From Caulobacter sp. SL161 (lineage in GTDB: Bacteria > Pseudomonadota > Alphaproteobacteria > Caulobacterales > Caulobacteraceae), in assembly GCF_026672375.1 (NCBI RefSeq), contig NZ_JAPPRA010000001.1:372001-436000 (forward strand): DNA of 64,000 nucleotides. The letters are read 5' to 3'. The stretch's first letter is position 1. Each line of letters begins with the position of its first letter. A program made the translations under genes and the position numbers. Positions 8,191-18,779 of the stretch are shown here, one piece after another. Below the pieces are notes generated by a model that had not been told where the DNA came from, made no database searches, and worked only from the letters and a program-made list of their open reading frames with translations.

Positions 8191-8946
8191 TTAGGCCGGC
8201 GCCCGCTCCGCCGAAAACGCGGCCAGGTCCTCGATCAGGGCGTTGGCCGCCATACTCACCAGCTCGCCGCCCTTCTCGGGCGTCGCCTGGGCGGGATCCG
8301 AGCCCATGCGGCCGTCGGCGTAGCGGGCGCGGAAATCCAGCGCCTCGCGGATCGGACCCGTGGGCGCGATCTGGGGCGAATAGGCCGCCGTCTTGATCGT
8401 CTCCGGATAGGCCCACTGGGTCACCGCGATCTCGGACGGGGTGGCATGGCTGCCGTGCCCCGTCGGGAATTGCCGGTTGGCCAGGGCGTTGACGCCGGCC
8501 AGGTCCCACCAGTTCTTCAGCTTCAGGGCGAAGGGCGCGCGTTGCTGGCGGAAGCTGTAGTCGGCGTAGATCTCTGAGAACGCCGCCTCGATCGAGGCGA
8601 CGTTGCCGCCGTGACCGTTCAGGAAATAGATGCGCGTGAAACCGTGGGCGCCCAGCGACCGCACCCAGTCGCCGATCGCGGCGATGAAGGTCGAGGGCCG
8701 GAGGAAGATGGTGCCTGGGAAGGCCAGGTGATGCTGGGCCATGCCGATATTGAAGGCCGGGGCCACCAGCACCTTGTCGGCCGCGCGCTTGCTGGCCTCG
8801 TGGGCGATGATCTCGGGGCACAGCCAGTCGGTGCCCAGCAGGCCGGTCGGTCCATGCTGCTCGTTGGAGCCGATCGGCACCACCACCGTCTGGCTGGTCT
8901 TCAGGCGCGTTTCGATCTCGGACCAGGTGGATAGGGCGAGCAGCAT
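8191..8946 (-). CDS. Creatininase-family amidohydrolase
   Basis: The 251-residue protein carries the metal-binding motifs of the creatininase family: PIGSNEQHGPTGLLGTDW near residue 25-45 (Glu, His and Asp ligands) and FLNGHGGN near residue 120 (His). The family covers creatinine amidohydrolase, mycofactocin peptidase MftE and FAPy deformylase, all dinuclear metal enzymes opening or cleaving amide bonds. Neighbours give no hint of creatinine use, and no mycofactocin genes are nearby, so I leave the substrate open. It starts at ATG 8946 (MLLALSTWSEIE) and is divergent from acs. Confidence 0.85.
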   Translation of the reverse strand: MLLALSTWSEIETRLKTSQTVVVPIGSNEQHGPTGLLGTDWLCPEIIAHEASKRAADKVLVAPAFNIGMAQHHLAFPGTIFLRPSTFIAAIGDWVRSLGAHGFTRIYFLNGHGGNVASIEAAFSEIYADYSFRQQRAPFALKLKNWWDLAGVNALANRQFPTGHGSHATPSEIAVTQWAYPETIKTAAYSPQIAPTGPIREALDFRARYADGRMGSDPAQATPEKGGELVSMAANALIEDLAAFSAERAPA

Positions 8947-9091
8947 GAAAAACTCCGGACAAGGGCGACGCGTTAGCTTTACGCCGCCCGCGCAAAGTCG
9001 TCATCTTGCCCGGATCAGAAAGCCGATTGGTCTTCTTGCGCCGAGGAAGGCGCATCGCCTATGCCAACGACCAACAAGATAAGGGAGTGCG

Positions 9092-11035
<1,944 letters not shown>

Positions 11036-11068
11036 CGAACGTCGCATCGGCGCGCTAGCTTGCGCGCC

Positions 11069-11626
11069 ATGCGCTGGATCCTCCCTCTCCTGCTGGCCAT
11101 CGCCGCCGCCGCCCCTGCGCGCGCGGCCTCGGAGTGGGCCGCCAAGGATGGGTCCGTCCAGGTCGAGGCGCATGCGGATCAGCAGGGCCGCGCCGTGGTG
11201 CGCGCCAGCATCGAGATCGCCGCGCCGCCGTCTGTGGTGTTCGCGGTCATCCTGGATTGCGGCCGCGCCGCGCGGATGAGCCCGGGGGTCAAGCGCTGCC
11301 GGGTGGTGTCTCGCGCCGCCGACGGCTCTGAGATGCGCGAGCACACCGTCAAGTGGGGCTTCTTCCTGCCTGCCCTGCAGTCGCGGTCTCGCCTGTCGCT
11401 GCCGCCGGATCGGGAAATCCGCTTCACCTGTATCGGGGGCGACATCCGCGCCTGCGATGGGTTCTGGCGGCTGGAGCCGCTGGACGGCGGGACGCGCACG
11501 CGGGTGACCTACGACCTCTGGGCCACCGCGCCCTACGCGGCGCCGGCCAGCCTGGTCTCCAGCCTGATGCGACGCACCGTGCCCCAGTCGCTGGCGGCGC
11601 TTCGGCGGGAGTGCGAAGGCGGATGA
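11069..11626 (+). CDS. Exported SRPBCC/START-like protein
   Basis: A 185-residue protein with a clear signal peptide (MRWILPLLLAIAAAAPARA, cleavage predicted after ARA) followed by a polyketide-cyclase/START-like fold: ASIEIAAPPSVVFAVILD at the start and TRVTYDLWA on a later strand. Such domains bind hydrophobic ligands in the periplasm. Four cysteines (in ILDCG, KRCRV, FTCIG and RACDG) may form disulfides. The start at ATG 11069 is preferred over an in-frame TTG at 11060, because the signal peptide begins there. The stop overlaps the next start (ATGA), so the two are translationally coupled. Confidence 0.75.
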   Translation: MRWILPLLLAIAAAAPARAASEWAAKDGSVQVEAHADQQGRAVVRASIEIAAPPSVVFAVILDCGRAARMSPGVKRCRVVSRAADGSEMREHTVKWGFFLPALQSRSRLSLPPDREIRFTCIGGDIRACDGFWRLEPLDGGTRTRVTYDLWATAPYAAPASLVSSLMRRTVPQSLAALRRECEGG

Positions 11627-12045
11627 CCACCCCAGACCCCGATAAGCCCGACGCGGTGATGCTGTTCGACGGCGTCTGCCACCTCTGCGACGGGGTGGTG
11701 CGGACGGTGCTCAGGCTGGATCGTCGCGGGGTGATCCGCTTCACCGCGATCCAGTCGCCGGCGGGTCGGCGGCTGGCGATCGCCCACGGCCTCGACCCCG
11801 ACTCGCCGGAGAGCTTCCTGTTCCTCGATCACGGTCAGCCGCTGCGCAAGACGCAGGCCGTCGCCGCCTTGCTGCGGCGGCTGCCCGCGCCGTGGCGCCG
11901 GCTGGCCTGGATCGATCGCCTGCCGCGCGGCCTGACCGACCGGGTCTATGACTGGGTCGCGGCGAACCGCTATCGGATCTTCGGCAAGGACGACCAGTGC
12001 CGGATCCCGACGCCGGCGCAACGGGCGCGGTTTCTGATCGACTAG
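11623..12045 (+). CDS. DCC-family thiol-disulfide oxidoreductase-like protein (DUF393)
   Basis: The 140-residue protein contains LFDGVCHLCDGVV near residue 15, the DxxCxxC signature for which the DCC family is named, and the C-terminal IFGKDDQCRIPTP, also usual. The family adopts a thioredoxin-like fold with a CxxC redox pair, but its substrates are poorly known. It starts at ATG 11623, overlapping the previous stop by 4 bp, so it may serve the redox state of the exported partner. Its TAG stop lies inside the first CTAG of the repeat that begins at 12042. Confidence 0.85.
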   Translation: MTTPDPDKPDAVMLFDGVCHLCDGVVRTVLRLDRRGVIRFTAIQSPAGRRLAIAHGLDPDSPESFLFLDHGQPLRKTQAVAALLRRLPAPWRRLAWIDRLPRGLTDRVYDWVAANRYRIFGKDDQCRIPTPAQRARFLID

Positions 12046-12159
12046 AGCCTTTAGCCTGAAATCGGAATCGATTTCAGGCGTTAAAAAGTCTCTAAATCAA
12101 ACACTTAGAGCGTGAGAATAGCCGAAACCGGTTCCCACTTTCGGCCTCACGCTCTAGGC
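12042..12159. repeat. 118-bp CTAG-bounded palindromic repeat, copy A
   Basis: The element starts CTAGAGCCTTTAGCC and ends CACGCTCTAGGC. It folds as two hairpins: CCTGAAATCG-GAAT-CGATTTCAGG, and TAGAGCGTGAG ... CTCACGCTCTA with an inner CCGAAA/TTTCGG. The same 118 bp occurs at 51607-51724 with a single difference (AAAGTCTC here, AAGGCTC there). The first CTAG supplies the TAG stop of the DCC gene. No coding capacity is visible. Confidence 0.93.
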
Positions 12160-12248
12160 CGTTCGCCCCCTAGATGAACTCTCGGTAAGGTTTCCCGGCG
12201 AACAGGCGGTGCTAGGGTCCCGCGCAAACGTTCAGGAGACTTTCGCGC

Positions 12249-15095
12249 ATGATCCGCACCGCCAAGCTGGCCCTCGTGGCCGCGGCCCTGTCCACCACGG
12301 CGCTGTCGCCGCTCGCGCTGGCCGCCCCGGCCCAGGCCCAGCCGGCCGCGACCGCCTCGATCGCCGTCCCGCCGATCGTCTACCAGCAGCGCGTGCTGGC
12401 CAACGGCATGAAGGTGTTCACCTCGCGCGACACCACAACGCCCAACGTCTCGGTGCAGGTCTGGTACGGCGTCGGCTCCAAGGACGATCCCCAGGGCCGG
12501 TCGGGCTTTGCGCACCTGTTTGAGCACCTGATGTTCAAGGCCACGCGCAACATGCCCAACGAGACGGTCGACCGCCTGACCGAGGACGTCGGCGGCTTCA
12601 ACAACGCCTCCACCTGGGACGACTTCACCAACTATTACGAAGTGGTGCCGGCCAATCACCTGGAGCGCCTCATCTGGGCCGAGGCTGATCGCCTGAAGTC
12701 GCTGGTCATCGACGAGACGGTGTTCGCCTCCGAGCGCGACGTGGTGAAGGAAGAGCTGCGCCAGCGCGTCCTGGCCGACCCCTACGGCCGCTTCTTCGCC
12801 CTGTCGATCCCGCAGCAGTCGTTCGCGGTCCACCCCTATCAGCGCCCCGGCATCGGCTCGATCGAGGAGCTGGACGCGGCCACCGTCGATGACGTGCGCG
12901 CCTTCCACCGCACCTATTATCGCCCGGACAACGCCGCCCTGATCATCGTCGGCAATTTCGACCAGGCCAAGCTGGATGCGATGATCGACAAGTACTTCGG
13001 GTCCCTGACCACGCCCGCCGGCGCCATCCCGAAGGTCACCGCCGTCGAGCCCGCCCGCACCGGCCCCAAGACCGTCAACACCTACGGCCCCAATGTGCCG
13101 CTGCCGGCCCTGGCCATCACCTGGCTGGCGCCCGCCGCCGCGGACAAGGACGCGCCCGCTCTGGCGGTGCTGGACGCGATCCTGACCGCCGGCAAGTCCT
13201 CGCGCCTCTATGACAGCCTGGTCTATGAGCAGAAGATCGCCCAGTCGGTGTTCTCGTCGGCCCCGAACAACGCCCAGCCGGGCCTGTTCTATGTCGGCGC
13301 CATCATGGCCGGCGGCAAGACGGTGGCCCAGGGCGAGGCCGCCCTGCGCGCCCAGGTCGCCCGCGTCCGCGACGGTCTGGTGACGCCGGCCGAGCTGGCC
13401 GAGGCCAAGGCCGGTCTGCTGGCCGACGCCGTGCGTCGCCGCGAGGAGATCGACGGTCGCGGCTTCGCCATCGGCTACGCCCTGCAGACCGAGGGCGACG
13501 CCGCCGCCGCCAATTCCAGCCTGGCCGAACTGCAGGCGGTGACCGCCGCCGACATCCAGCGCGTGGCCCGCCAGTATCTGGCCGATGATCGCCGGACGGT
13601 GATCAACTATCTGCCCGAAAAGGATCGTCCGGCCGGCGAAAAGGACGCCACGCCGCCGATCCCGAAGGTGGCCTCGGTCAAGTACGACGGCCCGATCACC
13701 ACCCTGGCGCCGGAGGCCGAGCGCGAGAAGATCCCGGCGGTCGCCGCGCCGATCCCAGCCGTGTTGCCGACCCCGGCCGAAAAGACCCTGGCCAACGGCC
13801 TGCGGGTCATCGTCGCCAAGTCCAGCGAGCTGCCGCTGATCACCTCGACCCTGACCGTCAAGGGCGGCGCCAGTTCCGATCCCGCCGGCCTGGCCGGCAC
13901 GTCCAGCCTGACCTCCGAGCTGCTCACCGAAGGCACCGCCACCCGCTCGGCGACGCAGGTCGCGCGCGAGACCGAAGCCCTCGGCGCCAACCTGGCCGTC
14001 GGCTCGGGCTGGGAATCCGCCTCGCTGATCCTCAGCGTGACGGCCAACAACGCCGATCCGGCCATGGCGATCATGGCCGACGTGGCCCAGAACCCGGCCT
14101 TCAAAGCCGAGGAGCTGGACCGCGTCCGCGCCGAGACCCTGGACGGCCTGTCGGTGGCGTTCCAGCGCCCGGGGAGCCTCGCGAGCTTCGCCACCAGTCC
14201 CGTGCTCTACGCCGGCTCGGCCTATGGCCATGTGGCGGGCGGCACGCCCGGCTCGCTGCCGAAAATCAAGCGCGAGGATCTGGCCAAGACCCACGCCGCC
14301 TACTGGCGGCCGGACAACGCGGTGCTGGTCGTGACCGGCAACCTGTCGCCCGAGGCCGGCTTCGCCCTGGCGGAAAAGGCTTTCGGCGGCTGGAAGAAGC
14401 CCGCCACCCCGCCGCCGGCCCCGCCGGCCGCGCCCACCGGCTACCAGCCGCGCAATGTGGTCATCGACCTGCCCGGCACGGGCCAGGCCGCCGTGGTTCT
14501 GGCCAAGCCGGCCATCACCCGCGCCGACCCCAGCTACTACCCGGGCGTGGTCGCCAACACCGTGCTGGGCGTCGGCTTCTCCTCGCGCCTGAACCAGGAG
14601 ATCCGCATCAAGCGCGGCCTCTCCTACGGCGCCGGCTCCAGCCTGACGCCGCAGGGCCAGTTCGGCGGCTTCTCGGCGCGTGTGCAGACCAAGAACCCCT
14701 CGGCCGGCGAGGTGATCAGCCTGACCCGCGCCGAGCTGAGCCGCCTGGCCAATGAACCGGCCTCGGTCGGCGAACTGGCCGCCCGCAAGTCAGTGCTGGT
14801 GGGCGGCTTTGGTCGTGACCTCGGCACCTCGGAAGGCCTGGCGGGCATCCTGGGCAACCTCGCCGTCTATGGCGTGCCGCTGACAGAGATCCAGACCTAC
14901 GCCGCCAAGGTCGAGGCGGTGACGCCCGAGCAGGTCCAGGCCTTCGCCAAGGCCAAGCTCGACCCGGCCCAGATGAGCGTGATCGTCGCCGGCGACGCCA
15001 AGGCCATGGGCGAGAGCCTGGCCAAAGTCGCGCCGAACGCCACGGTGATCCCGGCCGCCAAGCTGGACCTGGATGCGCCCGGCCTGACCCAGTAG
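12249..15095 (+). CDS. M16-family zinc metallopeptidase, two-domain, exported
   Basis: The 948-residue protein has a signal peptide (MIRTAKLALVAAALSTTALS ..., Ala-rich to about residue 30). It then carries two insulinase-like halves. The first, starting near residue 45 (VLANGMKVFTSRD), bears the inverted zinc motif HLFEH (His89, Glu92, His93). The second, starting near residue 515 (TLANGLRVIVAKS), has no HxxEH and is the usual inactive half. Fused active/inactive M16 pairs degrade peptides in the periplasm. A CAGGAGA ribosome binding site lies just upstream of the ATG. A G+C-rich terminator follows. The long antisense frame opposite it is a shadow. Confidence 0.93.
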   Translation: MIRTAKLALVAAALSTTALSPLALAAPAQAQPAATASIAVPPIVYQQRVLANGMKVFTSRDTTTPNVSVQVWYGVGSKDDPQGRSGFAHLFEHLMFKATRNMPNETVDRLTEDVGGFNNASTWDDFTNYYEVVPANHLERLIWAEADRLKSLVIDETVFASERDVVKEELRQRVLADPYGRFFALSIPQQSFAVHPYQRPGIGSIEELDAATVDDVRAFHRTYYRPDNAALIIVGNFDQAKLDAMIDKYFGSLTTPAGAIPKVTAVEPARTGPKTVNTYGPNVPLPALAITWLAPAAADKDAPALAVLDAILTAGKSSRLYDSLVYEQKIAQSVFSSAPNNAQPGLFYVGAIMAGGKTVAQGEAALRAQVARVRDGLVTPAELAEAKAGLLADAVRRREEIDGRGFAIGYALQTEGDAAAANSSLAELQAVTAADIQRVARQYLADDRRTVINYLPEKDRPAGEKDATPPIPKVASVKYDGPITTLAPEAEREKIPAVAAPIPAVLPTPAEKTLANGLRVIVAKSSELPLITSTLTVKGGASSDPAGLAGTSSLTSELLTEGTATRSATQVARETEALGANLAVGSGWESASLILSVTANNADPAMAIMADVAQNPAFKAEELDRVRAETLDGLSVAFQRPGSLASFATSPVLYAGSAYGHVAGGTPGSLPKIKREDLAKTHAAYWRPDNAVLVVTGNLSPEAGFALAEKAFGGWKKPATPPPAPPAAPTGYQPRNVVIDLPGTGQAAVVLAKPAITRADPSYYPGVVANTVLGVGFSSRLNQEIRIKRGLSYGAGSSLTPQGQFGGFSARVQTKNPSAGEVISLTRAELSRLANEPASVGELAARKSVLVGGFGRDLGTSEGLAGILGNLAVYGVPLTEIQTYAAKVEAVTPEQVQAFAKAKLDPAQMSVIVAGDAKAMGESLAKVAPNATVIPAAKLDLDAPGLTQ

Positions 15096-15117
15096 GTCGC
15101 CGCGCTTCGGAAACGAG

Positions 15118-15151
15118 AAAGGCCGGCCGCTGTCGCCAGCGGCCGGCCTTT
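15118..15151. terminator. Bidirectional terminator between M16 peptidase and mscL
   Basis: A 15-bp stem AAAGGCCGGCCGCTG with a 4-nt loop and its complement CAGCGGCCGGCCTTT lies between two convergent genes (stops at 15095 and 15174). The A-rich 5' arm and T-rich 3' arm would serve both strands. Confidence 0.8.
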
Positions 15152-15173
15152 CCATGTTCGGCTGTCGCCTGGC

Positions 15174-15593
15174 TCAGCCCTTCTTGGCCAGAAGATCGCG
15201 GATCTCGGTCAGCAGCGTCTCTTCGGCCGTGGGCGCAGGCGGCGCGGCCGGCGCGGGCTCGGCCGCGTCCTGGCGACGGATCTCGTTGACCAGCTTGACC
15301 AGCAGGAAGACCACCGTGGCGACGATGAAGAACTGGATCACGGTGTTGATGAAGGCGCCGTACTGGATCGCCACCTTCTCGATCGCCTCGCTCGCAGGAT
15401 CCTCCGGCCGCAGCACCCATTCCAGCTTTGAAAAGTCCAGCCCGCCGGTCAGCAGGCCGATCGGCGGCATGATCACCTGATCGACCAGGCTCTTGACGAT
15501 GCCGTTGAACGCCGCGCCGATGATCACGCCGACGGCCAGATCGATGACATTGCCCCGCGCGATGAACTCGCGGAATTCCTTGACCACGCTCAT
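15174..15593 (-). CDS. mscL: Large-conductance mechanosensitive channel MscL
   Basis: A 139-residue inner-membrane channel that opens under hypo-osmotic shock. The N-terminal amphipathic helix and TM1 ([20 protein letters not shown], then [17 protein letters not shown]) match MscL closely. A periplasmic loop follows, then TM2 ([20 protein letters not shown]), and a C-terminal cytoplasmic helix ([17 protein letters not shown] type) ends the protein after an Ala/Pro linker. Length is normal. It is a single-gene unit, convergent with the M16 peptidase gene. Confidence 0.97.
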   Translation of the reverse strand: MSVVKEFREFIARGNVIDLAVGVIIGAAFNGIVKSLVDQVIMPPIGLLTGGLDFSKLEWVLRPEDPASEAIEKVAIQYGAFINTVIQFFIVATVVFLLVKLVNEIRRQDAAEPAPAAPPAPTAEETLLTEIRDLLAKKG

Positions 15594-15674
15594 GACAGAG
15601 CCCTCCCCGTACGTCTGAGGGGGCGAAGCTGGAGGCGTTCGCGACCTGGGGTCAAGCCCCGGTCAATACTGTTG

Positions 15675-15965
15675 CTATTCGTCGCCGTCGGCGTTCAGGC
15701 GGGCGCGCAGCTCCTTGCCGCTCTTGAAGAACGGCACATGCTTGGCGCGGACATCAACGGCCTCGCCGGTGCGGGGATTGCGGCCGGTGCGCGCGGGGCG
15801 CGAGCGGACCGACAGGGCGCCAAAGCCCCGAAGCTCGACACGACCGCCATCTTCCAGGGCGCCGATCATCCGTTCGAGGATCACGCCGACGACGCGCTCG
15901 ACGTCCTTCTGCGTCAGGTGCGGATTTTCATTCGCGAGCCTGGCGATGAGTTCAGACTTGATCAT
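15675..15965 (-). CDS. ihfB: Integration host factor subunit beta
   Basis: The 96-residue HU/IHF-family DNA-bending protein starts [20 protein letters not shown] and contains the beta-arm motif [12 protein letters not shown] with the intercalating Pro, then [16 protein letters not shown]. The MIKSEL start and KDVERVV segment are specific for the beta subunit. It pairs with IhfA encoded elsewhere to bend DNA in sigma-54 promoters, replication control and recombination. It lies downstream of rpsA on the same strand, as in many proteobacteria, but a terminator separates the two, so it likely has its own promoter. Confidence 0.96.
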   Translation of the reverse strand: MIKSELIARLANENPHLTQKDVERVVGVILERMIGALEDGGRVELRGFGALSVRSRPARTGRNPRTGEAVDVRAKHVPFFKSGKELRARLNADGDE

Positions 15966-16104
15966 CGAAATCCCCGGAACGCCCCTGGGAGGAGAAAGGC
16001 GCGAGCGGACCTTTGCCCAACGACGGCTGAGTCTTCAAGGGGTTGCGTGAAATTCTCGAACGCGGTTCGGTTAATTCGGAACCGGATTGGCAGACTTTCG
16101 CGCA

Positions 16105-16140
16105 AAAGAAAACGGCGGCTGGATCGCTCCAGCCGCCGCC
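16105..16140 (-). terminator. Terminator after rpsA
   Basis: On the minus strand a GGCGGCTGG/CCAGCCGCC stem with a 6-nt loop is followed by GTTTTCTTTT. It lies 28 bp past the rpsA stop codon and should end the cmk-rpsA transcript before ihfB. Confidence 0.85.
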
Positions 16141-16167
16141 AACTTCAACGTCTATGGAAGACGAAGC

Positions 16168-17877
16168 TTAGTCCTTGCTGGCCCGCTCGCGCAGGGCCGC
16201 GCCCAGGATGTCGCCCAGCGAAGCGCCGGAGTCCGACGAGCCGAACTGCTCGATGGCTTCCTTCTCTTCGGCCATTTCCAGCGACTTGATCGACAGCGAG
16301 ACGCGGCGCGCGGCCTTGTCCACGTTGGTGATCTGGGCGTCGACGCGGTCACCCACGGCGAAGCGCTCCGGACGCTGCTCCTGACGATCGCGCGACAGGT
16401 CCGACTTGCGGATGAAGGCGGTCATCGGGGCGTCGTCTTCGCCGAAGCGAACTTCGATGCCGCCCGAGGTGACTTCCGTGACGGTGACGGTCACGGTCTG
16501 GTTCTTGCGGTAGGTGTCGCCCGACATCGGGTCGCCGGCCAGCTGCTTGATGCCCAGCGAGATGCGTTCCTTCTCGACGTCGACGTCGAGAACCTTCGCC
16601 TTGACCATGTCGCCCTTCTTGTAGCGGGCCATGGCTTCTTCGCCCGGGACGCTCCAGTCGATGTCCGACAGGTGCACCATGCCGTCGATGTCGTTGTCGA
16701 GGCCGACGAACAGACCGAACTCGGTCGCGTTCTTGACTTCGCCTTCGACGGTCGAACCGACCGGATGAGCTTCCAGGAAGGCTTCCCACGGGTTGGCCAG
16801 GGCTTGCTTCAGGCCCAGCGAGACGCGGCGCTTGGACGGATCGACGTCCAGGACCACGACGTCGACTTCCTGCGAGGTCGAGACGATCTTGCCGGGGTGA
16901 ACGTTCTTCTTGGTCCACGACATTTCCGACACGTGCACCAGGCCTTCAACGCCGGCTTCCAGCTCCACGAAGGCGCCGTAGTCGGTGATGTTGGTGATGC
17001 GGCCGGTGAACTTGGCGCCGACCGGGTACTTGGCTTCAACGCCGTCCCACGGATCCGACTGCAGTTGCTTCATGCCGAGCGAGATGCGCTGGGTGTCCGG
17101 GTTGATCTTGACGATCTGGACCTTCACGGTGTCGCCCACGGCGAGCACCTGGCTCGGGTGGTTGACGCGCTTCCAGCTCATGTCGGTGACGTGCAGCAGG
17201 CCGTCGATGCCGCCCAGGTCAACGAACGCACCGTAGTCGGTGATGTTCTTGACGACGCCTTCGCGGATTTCACCCTCTTGCAGCTGCGACACCAGTTCGG
17301 TGCGCTGCTCGGCGCGGGCTTCTTCCAGGATGGCGCGACGCGAGACGACGATGTTGCCGCGCGGACGGTCCATCTTCAGGATGGCGAAGGGCTGTTCCTT
17401 GCCCATCAGCGGACCGACGTCGCGGACCGGACGGATGTCGACTTGGCTGCCCGGCAGGAAGGCCGAGGCGCCGCCCAGGTCGACGGTGAAGCCGCCCTTC
17501 ACGCGGCCGACGATCGCGCCCATGACGGGTTCGTTGCGGGCGTAGACGCCTTCCAGACGGGTCCAGGCTTCTTCGCGCTTGGCCTTTTCGCGGCTGATGA
17601 CCGCTTCGCCCATGGCGTTTTCGAGGCGTTCCAGGAAGACTTCGACGGTGTCGCCGGCCTTCACGGTGGCCTTGCCGTTTTCGTCGACGCCGAATTCCTT
17701 CAGCTGGACGCGGCCTTCGGTCTTCAGACCGACGTCGATGATGGCGAAGTCCTTTTCGATCCCGACGACCTTGCCCTTGACGACGGTGCCTTCGGCGAAG
17801 TCACGGCCGCCCATCGAGTCGTTGAGGAGCGCTTCGAAATCGTCGCGCGTCGGGTTGAAGCTCATATCGTCAGCCAT
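16168..17877 (-). CDS. rpsA: 30S ribosomal protein S1
   Basis: The 569-residue protein recruits mRNA to the small subunit. Six S1 RNA-binding repeats can be read, for example [56 protein letters not shown] and [20 protein letters not shown], each with the DYGAFV/DFAIID core. Length and repeat number fit the full-length proteobacterial form. It starts [20 protein letters not shown]. Upstream is cmk on the same strand with a 146-bp gap, the conserved cmk-rpsA arrangement. The gap holds potential stem-loops that could be its autoregulatory leader. It ends with a good terminator. Confidence 0.98.
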   Translation of the reverse strand: MADDMSFNPTRDDFEALLNDSMGGRDFAEGTVVKGKVVGIEKDFAIIDVGLKTEGRVQLKEFGVDENGKATVKAGDTVEVFLERLENAMGEAVISREKAKREEAWTRLEGVYARNEPVMGAIVGRVKGGFTVDLGGASAFLPGSQVDIRPVRDVGPLMGKEQPFAILKMDRPRGNIVVSRRAILEEARAEQRTELVSQLQEGEIREGVVKNITDYGAFVDLGGIDGLLHVTDMSWKRVNHPSQVLAVGDTVKVQIVKINPDTQRISLGMKQLQSDPWDGVEAKYPVGAKFTGRITNITDYGAFVELEAGVEGLVHVSEMSWTKKNVHPGKIVSTSQEVDVVVLDVDPSKRRVSLGLKQALANPWEAFLEAHPVGSTVEGEVKNATEFGLFVGLDNDIDGMVHLSDIDWSVPGEEAMARYKKGDMVKAKVLDVDVEKERISLGIKQLAGDPMSGDTYRKNQTVTVTVTEVTSGGIEVRFGEDDAPMTAFIRKSDLSRDRQEQRPERFAVGDRVDAQITNVDKAARRVSLSIKSLEMAEEKEAIEQFGSSDSGASLGDILGAALRERASKD

Positions 17878-18023
17878 GCTGATCTTTGGTCTCTAGGTTG
17901 GGGGAAGCCCTGGAATGAGCCCCGTCGGAAAAACGGTTCTCGGGATTCCGGATGAAGTGGGTTTGAAAGCGGGCCCGCGATGTTCTTGATCGCGGCGAGG
18001 CCGGCGGTGGATTTGCCCTCCGG
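17878..18023 (-). promoter_or_regulatory. rpsA leader region with hairpin
   Basis: The 146 bp between cmk and rpsA contain an inverted repeat CCGCGAT (17975-17981) / ATCGCGG (17989-17995) with a 7-nt loop, and further weak pairing nearer the start codon. S1 represses its own translation in E. coli through a structured leader, so this gap is a reasonable place for the same control here. I see no clear core promoter. Confidence 0.35.
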
Positions 18024-18665
18024 CTAGAGCCGGTGACGGGCGCGCGCGTCCTCGACGATACGGCGGGCCGCATCGAAGGCCTGCTCTATAGTCATTTCCG
18101 AGGTGTCGAGCAAGACGGCGTCAGGCGCCTGCGTCATCGGCGCGTCCTTGCGCCCGCCGTCACGGGCGTCGCGCTTGTGGATGTCGGCCAGGATGTCCTC
18201 GAAGGCTACGTCCTCGCCCTGCCCCACCAGCTGTTTCCAGCGACGCTCGGCGCGCACCTCGGGGCGGGCGGTGACATAGAGCTTGGCCGGGGCGTGCGGC
18301 GCGATCACCGTGCCGATGTCGCGGCCGTCGATCACCGAGCCCGGCTCGCGGGCGGCGAACGACTGCTGCAGATCCAGCAGGGCAGCACGAACCCCCGGGT
18401 GCACCGCGCAACGGCTGGCGGCTTCGCCGGCCGCGCGGGTGCGCACCTCGGCCCGATCCAGCGCCGACAGGTCGAGCGCCCGCGCCACAGCCTCGGCCGC
18501 GATCGGATCGTCGAGGTCGCCCGCGCCGTCCAGGATGGCGACGCCGACCGCGCGATAGAGCAGGCCGGTGTCCAGCAGCGGATAGTCGTAGAGCGCCGCC
18601 AGACGCCCGGCGATCGTGCCCTTGCCCGAGGCGGCCGGACCGTCGACGGCGATGATGAAGCCCAT
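18024..18665 (-). CDS. cmk: Cytidylate kinase
   Basis: The 213-residue enzyme phosphorylates CMP/dCMP. Its Walker A loop is GPAASGKGTIAGRLA at residues 9-23, and the CMP-binding LLDTGLLYRAV and the DGRDIGTVI segments follow. The start is ATG 18665 (MGFIIAVDGP). A longer frame to 18746 would translate through the adjacent palindromic repeat (giving an HPEPVEG-type peptide) and is rejected. The neighbours aroA (upstream) and rpsA (downstream) on the same strand give the conserved aroA-cmk-rpsA block. The stop codon sits in GGCTCTAGCC. Confidence 0.96.
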   Translation of the reverse strand: MGFIIAVDGPAASGKGTIAGRLAALYDYPLLDTGLLYRAVGVAILDGAGDLDDPIAAEAVARALDLSALDRAEVRTRAAGEAASRCAVHPGVRAALLDLQQSFAAREPGSVIDGRDIGTVIAPHAPAKLYVTARPEVRAERRWKQLVGQGEDVAFEDILADIHKRDARDGGRKDAPMTQAPDAVLLDTSEMTIEQAFDAARRIVEDARARHRL

Positions 18666-18684
18666 GGTGTGCTCCGTGCGTCGT

Positions 18685-18769
18685 CCTCGCCCTTCGACAG
18701 GCTCAGGGTGAGGACGATAGGACAGGCCTTCCAGTAGAAACCTCACCCTGAGCCTGTCGAAGGGCGAGG
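18685..18769. repeat. Perfect 29-bp inverted repeat between aroA and cmk
   Basis: The left arm at 18685-18713 (core TTCGACAGGCTCAGGGTGAG) and right arm at 18741-18769 are exact reverse complements separated by 27 bp. This is the widespread alphaproteobacterial intergenic palindrome that, when mistranslated, gives HPEPVEG or FDRLR peptides. It fills most of the gap between aroA and cmk and could form a strong hairpin in their shared transcript. Confidence 0.92.
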
Positions 18770-18779
18770 CTTCGTTCGC

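Noticed and set aside
12042..12159. The 118-bp repeat as a CRISPR unit or small RNA gene
   Set aside because: There are only two distant copies, no regular spacing and no cas genes. A promoter for an RNA is not evident.
12147..14294. A 715-codon minus-strand frame
   Set aside because: It is a shadow of the M16 peptidase gene, with repetitive Gly/Arg/His composition.
18666..18746. Longer cytidylate kinase starting at 18746
   Set aside because: The extension is only the translation of a palindromic repeat; the kinase family begins at MGFIIAVDGP.
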